From Otis tarda (Eukaryota > Chordata > Aves > Otidiformes > Otididae): a stretch of 64,000 nt of DNA. Below are positions 48,626-61,619 of the stretch, piece by piece; within the stretch, counting starts at the first letter, position 1; the number at the start of each line of letters is the position of its first letter. Both the position numbers and the translations under genes were made by a program. The DNA lies in contig CM048553.1 of assembly GCA_026413225.1 (NCBI GenBank), positions 46,602,001 through 46,666,000 on the forward strand, in the 5' to 3' direction. The notes beneath the pieces were generated by a model. The model was not told where the DNA came from. It saw nothing but the letters and a program-made list of their open reading frames with translations, and ran no database searches.

Positions 48626-51600
48626 CAGCCATCATAAATATTTCTCTTCAGTACTATGTGACACACATCAGCCTTCCTTTGTATTTCATGTTGTAACAGC
48701 AACCGCTGGCACAAAGCTGACTTCAGAATGATAAACACAGTATGTAACTTGGTCAGCAGTTTACCAATCAGTTCTGTATACATGTCGTACAACTGCCTCC
48801 TTTTCAGCTTTTCCTCCCCGCATCTGTAATAAAAGGAAAAGGAAAAGGCAGGCAGAAGGTCAGTAAATTATGCATTCTCACCGCAAAGATCCCCAGGAGT
48901 AGCCAAATTATACAACGGCTCACAAGAGACATCGAGATAAAAGTGTATGCTCTTTAAATGGACTGACCTCCAACTCCAGCTGAAATCAGCAGAAAAAGCA
49001 GAGTCATACAGTGAAGAGGAGGAAAAAAATAATTAGTCCACATCAGCTGTGCTCCAGTTAAATAGATAAGAGCACATGGCTGCTTTGAAAGAGGATATTC
49101 AGATGGAGAGAGGCATACTATGACAATGTAAACTCTGTGAACTCTATCATTGTGCCAGAATTTTATTTAAAAATATTCCCAACTGATACAATTAAAATGT
49201 GTTCAAAAATATAGACTTCTTTAGTTTCTAAGTTTATTAAAGAAGCATGTATTCCTTGGGGTTCTTAGTATTACCCTTCCAAAAATAACACAAACAAAAA
49301 CTGCTGATGCCCAGCTTACCAGAGAATATGTTCAGCTATTCTACATTATAAAGAAAAAAATTAGGCTTTTGAATAGTTCCTTAAAGTGCAGTAACGATTC
49401 ATTTCATTCTCTAATTCCAAACTATGTAAATTGGAAAGGTTTCCATCATGAAAGAAAAGCTCATAGACAAAAATATTATGTAGTTGGAAGAGCTACACTA
49501 AGTGTATTATTTTCCATCAAAACTGCAACTTACAATCACGTTTCCCATAGAAAGCAGGGCCACCTGAAGGTCAGGACATCACCTCTTTAAATCATGACAA
49601 CATTAGATCAATCCTGAAAAGCAAAGTCTATAAAATAAATTTAAAAAACAAGCATGGAAGCCCTGTGAGTACTTTATTTTTGGTGCCAATATTGCAATTT
49701 AATGTTGAGCAGCAAATCTACTAACAACCAAAATCTGGGCAAAAATATCTAGAAGTTAAAAACCAGCATCACATATAAGTTGAATTAAAAAATAACACAA
49801 AGTTGCATGTAAAATTTTAAATTTTGTTAAGGAAAAGCTGCACTTTCTATCACAGGATTAGTTATGATCAACAATTTCCATTATTAGAGAATCTCAGTAA
49901 ATTCACAGTGAAAAATTTGGCTGTAACATTTTGGACACAACTTCATTAAGAAGCTATTAGGCTAAACATAGGAGAACATTAAGTTCCACCATCCTAAGGA
50001 AGAAAGTAGGGATACTCCTTACAAAGTATATTAATAGCTTCTTTATTAAGACAAAGAATAAGATTAACACAAAGATGGTAAAGGAACCACTTTGGGATTT
50101 ATATTAAAGAATCAAGGAGGCAAGCAGGCAAGCACAGGGCCTTGAACAAAATTAAGCATGCACTGGGGTATAAACAGACTACTGAAACATCGGACAACAA
50201 CTGACACCATAAAGGCAATGACTTCAAACAGAGAAACAAAAGCACAGGAATTTATATTGTATATTCCTCTGCAGAATAGGAAAGACACAGGCATGGCAGC
50301 TGGCATACCCAACATAAGCTGGAAAAGTGCAAATACAGTTTTAAAACAGCAAATTTCACTGTTGGTAAAAACAGTTCCTGCAGCCATATGAAACCCAGAG
50401 GGTAGGCAGGGGAGCAAGGCTACTGAAACCAGTCCAGTTCCTATGGCAGTATCACAGTATAAGGTTTTAAGTTTACACAAGTAACAAGGCTACAGCAAAC
50501 TAATCAGCCCTCAAAAAGCGTTTAAAGTCACATATAACAAGGTACAGTGATCATCATAATGTTTCCCTGAAGAAGCATATAGAAATGATGTAGTGTATTT
50601 GGTTCTACACTAGTAGCCGGCTCTACACCAACAGCATGCATGAACTGGCTGATGCAACAGTAAGGCAATGAGTTTTTCCAAACATTTGGAAAACAAAAGA
50701 CCCAAACCTCCTCTTTTTCCCTTTGACTGAGCATACAATGACAAATTCAGATTACCACAATGGAGAGTTTTCTGCTTCAAAACCACAATGTCCTGGTTTG
50801 GTGGTGTGGAATAAAAACCAAGCATCTCACCAAATGATGAGATTTACCTCAGATAGTTGCATTTAATATTGTATGATTAATTTCAATCTAAATTATAAAG
50901 AAACTGGTTGAACAATATACTGTATGTCTTTGAACTTAGAAATAATTGACAGGGAGCTACAGCAGTGATTCCAGTTCCAATGACTTACATGCTTTTCCAG
51001 AGGAGACTTTAAACCAAGAACTGGGTTATCACGTATTTTTATTTTGCATTCTTTAAGTGTGACGTTTTGAACAAAAGGCAGGTAGATCTGTCAAGCCAGA
51101 TCACCAAAGTAACCTACTCAAATAGTACACTTTGTGTAGACTGTCCATAGTGCCCTGAACTTTTCTTAGCAAGTAATCACCTTTGTAGACCCAGGATTAG
51201 TAAAAGCTCTTTGTTCTGCTGTCACAAGCAGTGCTGTGATGGTGACTGCAACTGTTCCAAGCCCTCTGACAGAAATAATGGATTTTTTCAGCCCTGTTGC
51301 TTTACACCTGATGTAATCTCTCATTAGTTTATACACACCATCATCTGGGATCTTCTTTTGGAGAATGTAAAGGGTAGCAAAAGAAACAAAAGCAGAAATA
51401 ATGATTCTAATGTTTTACTTAAACACAGTCTTAGCTTCCAAAAATAAAATGTGAAACTCCTAAAGCAAAGTTGCAACAAAAGCACAAGAACACCATTTCA
51501 GACAGTGAGGTGGCCTGCAAGCTGTAAGCTGATGGGCAGAAAGCCCCTTTTTTTTACAAATAAGATTCAAAAGATAAATCAGGATTGGAGGATGTAATTT

Positions 51601-52644
51601 ACCTAGAAATACATTCTGGCTTTGTATACTGCTTTGCGTATGCTCTGAGCACCCACCAGCAACACATACGAGACAAATACCACAAACTTCATAAGAAATC
51701 TCAATGTAGAGCTATGCACTAATTGATGTGGTGCAGCTCTGCTTGGATTTCATGGTTTTTATATGCAAAATTGTAAAGTTTTCAAGGGGAGAAAGAAAAA
51801 GTCAATCCGTTCAATTTTTTTTTAATGAAAAAAAATTCAGGCAAAGACTGAAAATACTGACCTGTTAAGGTCAACACATCTGTGTGAAAATGGAGTTTGG
51901 ACATCTCAATTCTCAGTTAAATTTTTTATGGAGTCTATATCCTTGACTGATTACAACATAACTAATGCTACATATTATCAACATGAGGGAAGGTGAAAAA
52001 CAACAGTTCCAGTGAAATTTCTGTTACTTTCCTTGGCATAAACTTAAACTCCATCAGTTCTTATCCAACCAGTGTTATACACTGGTTTTAAACCAAACCA
52101 GCTTAATGAATTTTGTATTTCTAGTCAATTAATATTTGAATAGAAGACTTTTCAAAGAACATTCACAGTAATTCAGCCTGTTTTTCTAAATTAGTTATTC
52201 TCAGAGTTTCATAACCTCTGTTCAGGCAACAATCCACATTAGGCTCTGACATCCCTCCCAGTAAAAGCAGAAGAGGTTCAGGTTGCTGAAAATCTCTCAG
52301 TCCTGTTCTGATGCTATAGGTTAAGAATTAGTGTACCGAATCAATCAAGTGAGTTATGTACTTACAAACCAGTTCCAAAGATTCCTGTTTACTGTAGGTT
52401 TATCACAATCTGTCAGACCACTAAAGTCAAGTCAGGCTTAAAATCTGTCCTGGAGATGTGTGAAGTTTGTGTATCTGTAACAAACAGCTCATGAGAGGCA
52501 GATATATCACTGAGCTAATCTCAAACGTGCATCTGTCTACCCATGATAAAAGCAGACTTAGACTCTTCATCTAAGTTAAAAATATTACATAACTGATGGA
52601 TAGATATTAAACTGCAGGGAAAGAGGGTAAAAGGATCAAAAATG

Positions 52645-52741
52645 TTTGGGGTGTGGTTTTGTGGCATTCTTTTTTGTTTGTTTGTTTGTTTTGTGGTTTT
52701 TTGTTGGTTTTTTTGGGTTTTCCTGTGTGTTTTTTTTTTAA
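52645..52741 (+). repeat. T/G-rich low-complexity block with a (TTTG)n core
   Basis: About 97 bases almost free of A and C. TTTG repeats about five times in 52672-52692 and the block ends in a T9 run. Confidence 0.85.
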
Positions 52742-52968
52742 TTTTGGGCTACTGGTAGTAGTACGGCAACTCCTCCTATGCAGAACTCTCGTGTTTTTCC
52801 TTTTGGTTGATGCCAAGGAATACTCAAAGCAGTCAGATGGACTTAATGCTAAACATAGTGATAACACATTCACACATTGGGGCTGGCTTTCTGCAAAGTC
52901 CTCCCTAAGGTTGTTCAGCCACAAGAGCTACTGGTATTCCGTGTTACCTCTTCATCAGACATTAAAAC

Positions 52969-52993
52969 TTTTTTTTTTTTAAAAAAAAAAAAA
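52969..52993. repeat. T12A13 perfect inverted homopolymer
   Basis: Twelve T residues directly followed by thirteen A residues, the same design as 46364-46386. Confidence 0.85.
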
Positions 52994-54082
52994 GTAGCAG
53001 TAGCATTTCTCTAAATATTTACCATATTTTTATTAGCTCTTTGATTTCCTTTACTTGCTGAATGCCACTGAAAAAACTCTTCTGAGGACTTATATCTGCA
53101 AAAACCTAGTAGAGTATTCACAAGAAAACACATCCCAGCTTTCATTTTATAATCTCTGTTTTAATTTCTGAGTGAAAGGTAGAGACTGAGAGAAAGCAAA
53201 CTCTTTCTTAAGCTCATCTTTTCATGGCTGTCAATTCTTTTATCCTGACCCATGAAGAAGCCACAGCTGAAGGTTTCCCACCACCTATACATTCTCAGTC
53301 CACGTTACCTTGTCTCTGCCCCACAGAGACACGTGAAAACAAGGATACCTCTCCCCTTTAAGCACCTCTGCATGATGAGGCCGTCATTCTACTTACAGAC
53401 TGTCCTTACACACTTGTGTACAGAAAAACTCAAAAGTACTTTTTTTGTGTAAACAGAGATTACTGCTACGGATTATAGAGAAAGGCTGATTTCTTTCTGC
53501 GTTAGAGGAAAATCATCATTCCCTGCTAGCCATAGAAAGGAGAGTATTTGCAAGCACTCAGATCTATTCCTGACTCTATGCATGTACTGGATGATATGAA
53601 GAATACCAATCATAAATATCATACATCAACAGTCTTACAGATGTGACAGACAACTTCATATTTATTCTATAAAAATATAAACAGTGACGGATTAGCAAGC
53701 CAGTTATCCAGTCTTGACATAGCAGTGGGAGCACCGCAAAGCCTTCCTTTTCCTGATATGTTCTTTAGGTAAGTAATTCTGAAAACATTTTGAATGGTAT
53801 GTTTTGGTTTTTTCTTTAACTTGATCAAACAACAAAACTACAAGGCTTAACCTGGTTTAAAAAGTCAATAGAAAATTCATGTTTTACTAATATGACTGAG
53901 AACATTGGTTAAGAGTCACAGCTTCCATGGAAAGTTACTCTGAGAAAAAGTTGTGAAAAGTTAGCGAGGCATGAATTGAGAACCATCAAATAGATAGCAT
54001 AGCTACAGGCAGTACTGCAGGCATGTCTTAGGATCATTAAAAATACTGATGAAAGTGCAATATAACTGTTCTGGTTTTGTTT

Positions 54083-54100
54083 GGGGGGGGGGGGGGGGGG
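54083..54100 (+). repeat. G18 homopolymer in LTR 4
   Basis: Eighteen G residues, then C and three more G. The GTGAG preceding the G run in the other copies is missing, as if absorbed by the expansion. Length is prone to assembly error. Confidence 0.85.
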
Positions 54101-54205
54101 CGGGCCTAAGGTGGTAGCCTCTGTAGGAAACTGCTAGAAGTCGCTCCCCTTTGTTCAGTGGACTCGGCCGGGCCTAGGGCAGACCCACTGCCGGCCAAGG
54201 CCAAG

Positions 54206-54258
54206 CCAATTGGTAGCAGAATGTCCCATGATAACGTCTCTGCAATAACATATTTAAG
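54206..54258 (+). promoter_or_regulatory. LTR 4 U3 promoter elements
   Basis: CCAATTGG starts at 54206 and TATTTAAG is at 54251-54258. Confidence 0.55.
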
Positions 54259-54552
54259 AAGGGGAAAACAGGAAAAAGAGAGGAGAAGATGTGAAGCAGC
54301 TGAGCAGGGGCAGAGAGGGGGAGGCACGAGCCTCGTGGGCCTTACAGGCCTCACCCTCTGGCCTCCCGCTGGGCAGCTGACTGGGTCCAACTCGGCATGG
54401 CCTGGCTGCAAGAAATGGAGAGGAGATGAGGAGTGAATAAGATGTAAAAAAGATCCTGAGAGGCGTCTGCCAGTCTGTTGTGAGGAACGGCTGCAGATGC
54501 CAAGGTCAGTGAAGGAGGGGGAGGAGTAATGCGGCTCCTGGCCAAGATTCCC

Positions 54553-54804
54553 CTGCAGCCTGTGGTGATGACCATGGTGGAGCAGGTTGTCCCCCTGGAG
54601 GGGACATGAAGGGGCAGAGATCCACCTGGAGCCAGTGAAGGACCCCACGCCGGAGCAGGTGGAGGCCTGAAGGAGGCTGTGGCCCATGGAAGGCCCGCTG
54701 GGGCAGCTGTTCTGGAGGGACTGCACCCCATGGAAGAGATGACCCACGCCAGAGCAGTTTCACAAAGGATTGTGACCTGTGGGAGGGACCCCATGATGGA
54801 GCAG
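54553..54804 (+). repeat. Degenerate direct-repeat array inside LTR 4
   Basis: Same array as at 10412-10673, but shortened by a deletion in the second unit. The deletion brings an early TGA into the frame that is open in LTR 2. Confidence 0.6.
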
Positions 54805-55009
54805 AGGAGGAATGCGAGGAGTTCTTCCCCCAACGATGACGCAGTGGCATAAAACAACGCGTGACGAACTGACCGCAACCCCCATTCCTTCTTCCCCCCT
54901 GTGCCGCTCGGGGGGGTAGAAGGTAGTAGAGATAATGTTAAGCTTGGGAAGAGGGAGGGGTGGGTGGAGGTTATCTTGTTCCCTGTCTCATTCTCCTGCT
55001 ACTTTTAGA

Positions 55010-55015
55010 AATAAA
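55010..55015 (+). terminator. LTR 4 polyadenylation signal
   Basis: AATAAA with a T/G-rich stretch downstream near 55040, about 760 bp after the TATA-like box. Confidence 0.6.
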
Positions 55016-58000
55016 TGAATACTTTTCCCCAAGTCGAGTCTGTTTTGTCCGTGACAGTAACTTTAAGGATTTCTCCCCATCCTTATCTCAAACCTCGAGC
55101 TGTTTTTCCTTATATCTTCTCCCCCTATTCTCTCGGAGGGTGGGGGGAGCAAGAGAGAGAGACCGTGTAGTCTGGTCCTGATCAGGGCTGAACTATGACA
55201 GTAACAAAGAAATATTCACAGCTAGGGAGTGGGGAAGTAATTGAAGAGGCCTGTTTCTGAGACAAAAAAGCTTATTAATGTGATAAACTTTTTCAGCCAT
55301 AGTATTTTGACCAAATGTGATAAATACAAGAATAAATGAGAACTCCTCCCAGTTGTGTCTTGGTATTTCATGTCTGCAATCAAACTACTCAAAAATTAAG
55401 AAGGCAGCAAAATTTTCAGTCAGCTTGAAACCATTCAAGACATTTCTACCCACAACAATACACAAATGTTTGCAAAGGCAGAGAGAAATCTGCCAACTGA
55501 GCACCTAGCCCAATTCCCTCCTTTCACAGGTACAAATGGGAAGATATGTGGATAGTACTGCTTGCAAAAACATGGACGCGCACTAATTGAAGATGGCCGC
55601 TGGAGTATGGTTATACAGAAACTGTTCGCAAGAAATGAACAGAACTCTTCAGTCATTTCCACAATCCCTGATCCACTGGATGTAGAAACAGGATGTAAAC
55701 AAGTACAGGTCATTCACATCTTCATCTAAGCTAATATAGTATTAAACTGATTTTTAAGCAGGTAATTATTTCCTAACATGGAAAAATTACTAAGTGATCC
55801 CATTAGTCTCTAGATTCTTTCATTCCATGGCTCTCCCAGAGGCAGATTTACCAGGCAGAAAGCTCCTGGAAATTGGTCCCAACAGCAGATCTTCCCAGTA
55901 GCGGATGCTCCAGGCCACAGGATCAGGGAAAGACCATGTAGCTTTTACCGCCTCTCTATATAAGTGCTCCCTCCTGACTTCCCAAGAGTACACTTGTTTT
56001 TATTAATTTATGTAAACTATGAGAAAAAACTCTTCTCTTTGCCATGGCATGAAGAGAGGGACCTGAATAGATGTAGTTGGACAGATACAGCCAGAAGCCA
56101 GCTTCCTGCTGTTGCTGTGGCAGGGTATCCCACAGGTCTGGTAGAGAGGAAGCAGCCAGCCCAAAAACGACTGCTCTCAAGTAAGAAAACAGACTTCTAC
56201 AATGCAAGTTTTCTCTTTCCCTCCTTTGTGCATGCATTACATTTCACAAGCTGCACTAAAGAGACAGAAGTTGCTGTTTGAGCTAGTGGAACATCATGAT
56301 AGTTCATATATATTGACTCAAAGTGACAGCATTTGACTTCAGTTGAGACAATCTGTCTGACTCAAATGACTTAAAGTTTAAAGACTAGTTGATTTTAAAA
56401 AGACAGGAAAAAAAGCCCTGTGGCTGTGTTTAAATCCTGAGACAAGAAAGAGGCTCAAGAAAAAGCAGCAGTGATGAATGAGATAAAAGCAAAAAAGAAT
56501 TACTATAAAATGGATTTAAAATAAATAGTCACTTATTACCTGGAGCGTAAAGGAAAAAATCTCATCAAAACCTAATGATGTTCATGTTTCTGAACTAGGC
56601 ACAGGAGAAAAAAATTCCCAGTACCAACTTCTAATCAAGTATTTGCCAACACAAACGATTTACAGCCTTTGGTTTTCATACTTATGACTTTGTATAAGAA
56701 GCTGGAAAAGACCTGGGAGAGGAAAAGAGTTGTCTTTCTTTTTGAAAAGGGGAGTAATATAAAGTGCAATTCCAAGTTTTGAGTTTACGCATATATGTTT
56801 GCAAAAATGTACTCAGTGCATTAGGAGTTGAACAGAATATTATGAAAGATTTTCTGCAGGGTATGGAGGAAAACTTCACAGGAGACTTCCTCCTGCCTTG
56901 ATTATAATGAAATACTCTTTGAAAGAGCATGTACTTTCTAAATACATGTGTAAGGCTAAGAATTTACACGGAAAGATACCAAGTCTGTTTTTCTCAGGAG
57001 ACACCCAGTGATTTGCTGCCAGAATTAGAGCTCTACTCTGCTTAAATTGTAGAACAGGACCATGTCCATATGGACAACTTTTCTTTTTCCTGAAAGAGTT
57101 AATGACAGGAGCTCTTCAACAGGCAAACCCAGAGGATGACTCCAAAATATTAAGGGTTGCAAAGCAAAATATCCAATTAGATTAATTCAGGCTGAGAATG
57201 GACTGAGATAAAATATTCAATTAGCCTGCGCCTGACCCCACAGACTTCCAGTGGTGTTTGAAAAAGATGAACTGTCTTTGTCATTTGTACCATACAGAAG
57301 GACTTCAGGGAAATTTACCAGCAGCAGAAAGCAGAAGCTAAAATCAAATCTTGGCAGCAACAGAGGTTACCGAGTAGTCCTGAGCACTTATTAGCATCAA
57401 CATACATTTAACAAAAAAGGAGTAAGAAAAAGTACAATATTGAATTATGAGGATACAATAGGCTATAAAAGGCATATACACAGGCACATTACTCTGGTGT
57501 AAATAAAATCACAGCTCTCTGTTTGATGAGTTAGAACAAGAAGGGTCTAATGACACTTGAAATAAGCATCATCTTCTAGGAATATTCCTTGGGAAATGAA
57601 TGCAGCAGGACTGCCCACATTTCTTCTTGGGTTCAAAGGTCAGTAATCAACACTTATGCTAACAGATCATCACCTGCAAGATGTGCAGGGCACAGATCTG
57701 TGCACAAGACTAAGTGCTCTCAGGGCACTCAGAGATCTGGGCAGTAGGGGGCAATCAACTAGATTGCCAGCTTCAAGTCAGGAACGGTAGAACCTGGGCC
57801 ACATGATGGCTTCATTAAAAAGAATCTCATTGCCTTTCTTTTCAGACGAAAGTCTTGACCATTTCAACTAAAAACTCAATTCTTCCCCGTTGGCTTTCAT
57901 CAACCAAGATTTGCATTAATCCAAAGGTATTTACAATAAATACAGTATTTCATTGAAGACTTTGTCCTAAGCTTTGGTCAGAGAAAACGGAGGCAGCATT

Positions 58001-58341
58001 TCCAATTATCAGCTCTGTTCTACATCCAGAAGAGAAAAACCCCCAAATCTACAAACAAATCAGAAATTTCTTCACAATGAGGAGAGCCAATTTCATAATA
58101 GCTATTCAGTGAAAGCAGCTCCCTGCCACTATACTGTGCATAATCAAATACGAAACACCTCATCAGAACTTTGTAACTCCCATTCTTCGTCAGAGAAAAA
58201 TCTTCATAAGCTAGTATGTTCATTTTACTGTTACCTCATTACTTACAATTAATTTTATACAGGATGTTTGTTTACCAAATTGAAATCTTAGAGTGAATCT
58301 AGAAGAATATCTAGAATCTGCTCTAGCATTGACCATTATTT

Positions 58342-58358
58342 AAAAAAAAAAAAAAAAA
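58342..58358 (+). repeat. A17 homopolymer
   Basis: Seventeen A residues followed by a C-rich stretch (TCCCCAAACCCACC); no retrocopy recognised. Confidence 0.85.
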
Positions 58359-59164
58359 TCCCCAAACCCACCAAACATCCAAGAAACCAGCCCACTGTGA
58401 AGCCTTGCAGCTCTTTACAGCAGAGAATAAATCCCAAATCACTACTTGAAAATCTCTATGGGAATATAGCAATAGCTTTCGGCACTGCATCTCTAAAATG
58501 TTCTGAAATACATGTGGTTCAAATAGCCATCCAAACCAATCCATGTTCCTTGATGGGTTAGATATGCTTAATCTTCAAAATACAGGACATAATGGCTGCC
58601 TTCTTATACAGTCACAGAACAAATTAGAAGATTAAAATCCCAAATGGCATTCAGAAAATGAATAGAGATTTTCAGTGTCTCCTCCAATACAGGAAACAAA
58701 GGACTTAAAATGAAACAGCAAGTGGCAAGTTAAAAAAAATACAAGTAAAATTACTATTACTTTCTTCAACTACCATTTAAGCTACGGAACTCTTATGTCC
58801 CAGGATATCATGAAAGTTTATTCCTTAAATTAAAAAAAAAAAAATTTGAACAAAGTTATGGAAGTTATTCTACCAACATTTCTTAATTACAAGATACAAA
58901 CTCTTGTTTAAGAACTCCGTGAGATGCAGATTGTTGAGGACTGGCAGAGCAAACTGGAAAGACACTTTTATATTCCCCTGATTTCACACTTCTTCACTGT
59001 CACCAACTATCAGATGTGAGACAGAGTTAGAGCATGAGCCTGATTCTATACAGCTGCTGTGGTGGTAGTTCTTGTTTCTGATCATTAAACTTTCAGTTCC
59101 ATCCAAATGCTTCATCTATTACTCTGTTGATCTACATGAACTGAAAAAGATGTATTTATTTGGC

Positions 59165-59198
59165 TTTATATATACATACATATATATATTTTTTTTTT
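59165..59198. repeat. TA-rich microsatellite with T run
   Basis: Alternating TA/CA steps (TATATATACATACATATATA) followed by a T10 run. Confidence 0.8.
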
Positions 59199-61100
59199 CT
59201 TCACAGTACTTTTGTAGTTATTTTGGAACAGTTTGGTAGAGTCATGGAACATGTCAACCCACAGACTCCCCTATTTCATGGCTTGTTTGCTTCTGCAGTG
59301 GGCTGTAACAGCCACAGATTGATACCATGATAGAGACTTTTGGGTATCTATGGAAACAAGTAGCTGAAGTCTGCTTCAAGTTCTTCTCTTCTAATCATTC
59401 TCCCGTGGTAGGAAGGGGCAGGGAATTTCCCCCGCCCTCCAATATGCAGAGGGGCAAAAAGAGGAAGCAGGCACTGGGAATGGAAATGAGGAGCTGAGGC
59501 AGGTGAGGAGGCATAGGAAGGACAAGGATGTTGGAATTAATTCCAAAATTAAATAGAAGAGAGTGCAGGACTACGGGGAAAAGCAAATACAAATGAAGAG
59601 CAAGATTGTATTCTTCCCATAGCTTGATTCCTAGATAGTCTGTTTAGTAGGCTCCACTGATGTTCTACACATTAACTAGTTCCAGGCATTTCCAAGCTAA
59701 CAGGTCTCTACTGTCTGTTTGCATGAAGGTCTGTGCGGATGTGTGGAGTTAGTGCTCAAAGCAAAAGAAAAGAAAATTCAGGTTTGTTTTTCAATCATGC
59801 AAAGCTGATCTTTGAAATTAAATGTCATGCTAAATGACAAGTGAATGATTTTTATTTTAAAAACACCAGAAGTTATAGTTTTGCCCTATACATTATTTAT
59901 CAAAGCTAAGTTTCACCAAAGTTGTAACTTCAGTTAACGTTTTAACAAAAAATAACTATTTCAGCAAACAAACCTATCCATCCAAAATATGTCACCCGAT
60001 TCCATCAATGTGAGTTTTAGCAACTGCATGTTGTCTTTGGGTGCTGCTTTATTTGCTCTGCAGTTACTCCAAGTATAATAAAAACTTAGCGGAAAAAGCA
60101 AAAACTCCAGCTGGCTGTTCAGATCCACAAGGTAGCAGATAATGTACGTCCTGCTGCAGAAAGCTGTCAGAGTACAGAGCTACAAGAAGCCCTCCCTGAT
60201 TTCCAAACATGGCTACTGTCTTCCCAAGCCCCTCTTCTCTTTTCTCAGTTACAGACATCACGTTCCATCTGGCTACATCAGGTTACATTACAGCTCCTGA
60301 TTTCATGTAAATCTCGTATGACCAGACACAGCTCAGCAACTTACTTGACTTTCACAATAACATCTGTACTTGCCGTATGCAGATAACAACCTGCAAACAG
60401 GCCCGGGCTACTTTCTCAGAAATAAGAAGTTAATGAGAATTTCAGTGCTAGCATATCTCGGCTGAAGACTACAGTGCTATACGCAATTAACATTTATTAC
60501 ACAAGGATATTCACACTGCAGGTGGGTAAAATAATCATTGGAGCAAAGAAATTTATCATCCTGTACCTTTGCCTGGTTCCGCTACCCCACTCAGCCATTC
60601 ACGATCTGACGTTTAGTCCAGTAATTAAACTCCTCGAACACACTCAAATCAATTCGGGAAAACAGCCATCAAACAATCTTCTTAAACAATTTTAAAAGTA
60701 TAATATTTGGCTGCCTTGCAAGTGTACCTGCCTAAAACTAAGACCAGAAGAGGTAAAATTCAGCCCTGGATCAGCAAATCATCTTTTAGTACATATGGAT
60801 AGCATAATCTTAAATTCTGCTATATCATGCTCTGTCATGTCAGGCTAAAAATGCAAACCATGTGAGAGAGAGTAAATTGCTGATTTTCCTGGGAAATACA
60901 GTATATAATTTCAATTCTAGATTGATGCAGATTGTGCTTTTCAGACAGCATCAACGTAAATACACAGAGAAATGCAGGGAGGGAGATATGTGTGCATGTT
61001 TATGCATGTGTGCATACAGGTTTGTTTCTAGGGAAACATCTACCCAGAGAGGAAGAGAAAAAACAGCAAGTGTATCTGGGCCAGAACTGAGAACAACACT

Positions 61101-61539
61101 CAGAGGCTGGAGCACCTCTCTTATGAGGACAGGCTGAGAGAGTTGAGGCTGTTCAGCCTGGAGAAGAGGAGGCTCCGGGGAGACCTGATAGCGGTCTTCC
61201 AGTACCTCAAGGGGGCCTAGAAGAAAGATGGGGAGAGGCTGTTCAGTAGGGCCTGTTGCGATAAGACAAGGGGTAATGGTTTTAAAATAGAGGGGGGTAG
61301 ATTTAGATTGGATATTAGGAAAAAATTTTTTACAATGCGAGTTACAGAACACTGGAACAGGTTGCCCAGAGAGGTGGTGGAAGCCCCATCTCTGGAAACG
61401 TTCAAGGCCAGGTTGGATGAGGCTCTGAGCAACCTGATCTGGTTGGAGATGTCCCTGCTCCCTCCCCCCTGCAGGGGGGTTGGACTAGATGACCTTTGAA
61501 GGTTCCTTCCAACCCTAACCATTCTATGATTCTATGATT
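61101..61539 (+). mobile_element. CR1 LINE 3' end, young, about 440 bp
   Basis: Starts at the codons for [14 protein letters not shown] and ends in two ATTCTATG units plus ATT. It has the TAG stop at 61218-61220 in the KGAYKK codons, the same change as at 34191-34193. A C-rich insertion in the tail (CTCCCTCCCCCCTGCAGGGG, near 61458) enlarges the usual CTCCTTGCAGGGG. The minus-strand CR1 begins 250 bp downstream. Confidence 0.93.
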
Positions 61540-61619
61540 CAGACTTCTGAGTACTTGTCCATGTCCTGCCTGTTCTCCTAATGGTTTCACATCTGATGAG
61601 TAATGTGGCCATCCTGAAA

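Larger units (their letters stand above)
48626..54066. other. Unique AT-rich DNA, 5.4 kb
   Basis: No gene or transposon recognised. A minus-strand open stretch at 50112-50480 is hydrophobic but unidentified. Contains a T/G-rich block (52645-52741) and T12A13 (52969-52993). TGTCCTGGTTTGG at about 50789 recalls the start of some avian LTRs, but nothing after it supports one. Confidence 0.5.
54067..55200 (+). mobile_element. Solo LTR 4, same family, with an expanded G run
   Basis: Complete LTR from TGTTCTGG to CTATGACA. The five flanking bases are ATAAC on the left (54062-54066) and GTAAC on the right (55201-55205): a 5-bp duplication with one transition. Near the start, where the other copies have about seven or eight G residues, this one has 18 in a row (54083-54100). 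Within the repeat array a deletion of about 20 bp around CTGGAGGGGACATGAAGG distinguishes it. CCAAT, TATA-like and AATAAA signals are intact. It pairs with LTR 2 in several variants. It is 43 kb from the other three. No internal region. Confidence 0.9.
55201..61100. other. Unique AT-rich DNA, 5.9 kb
   Basis: No gene, RNA gene or transposon recognised. Contains an A17 run (58342-58358) and an alternating T/A block at about 59165-59198. Confidence 0.5.

Noticed and set aside
50789-50810. TGTCCTGGTTTGGTGG as the start of another avian LTR
   Set aside because: Sequence after the first dozen bases does not continue as any LTR I recognise and no partner end is visible.
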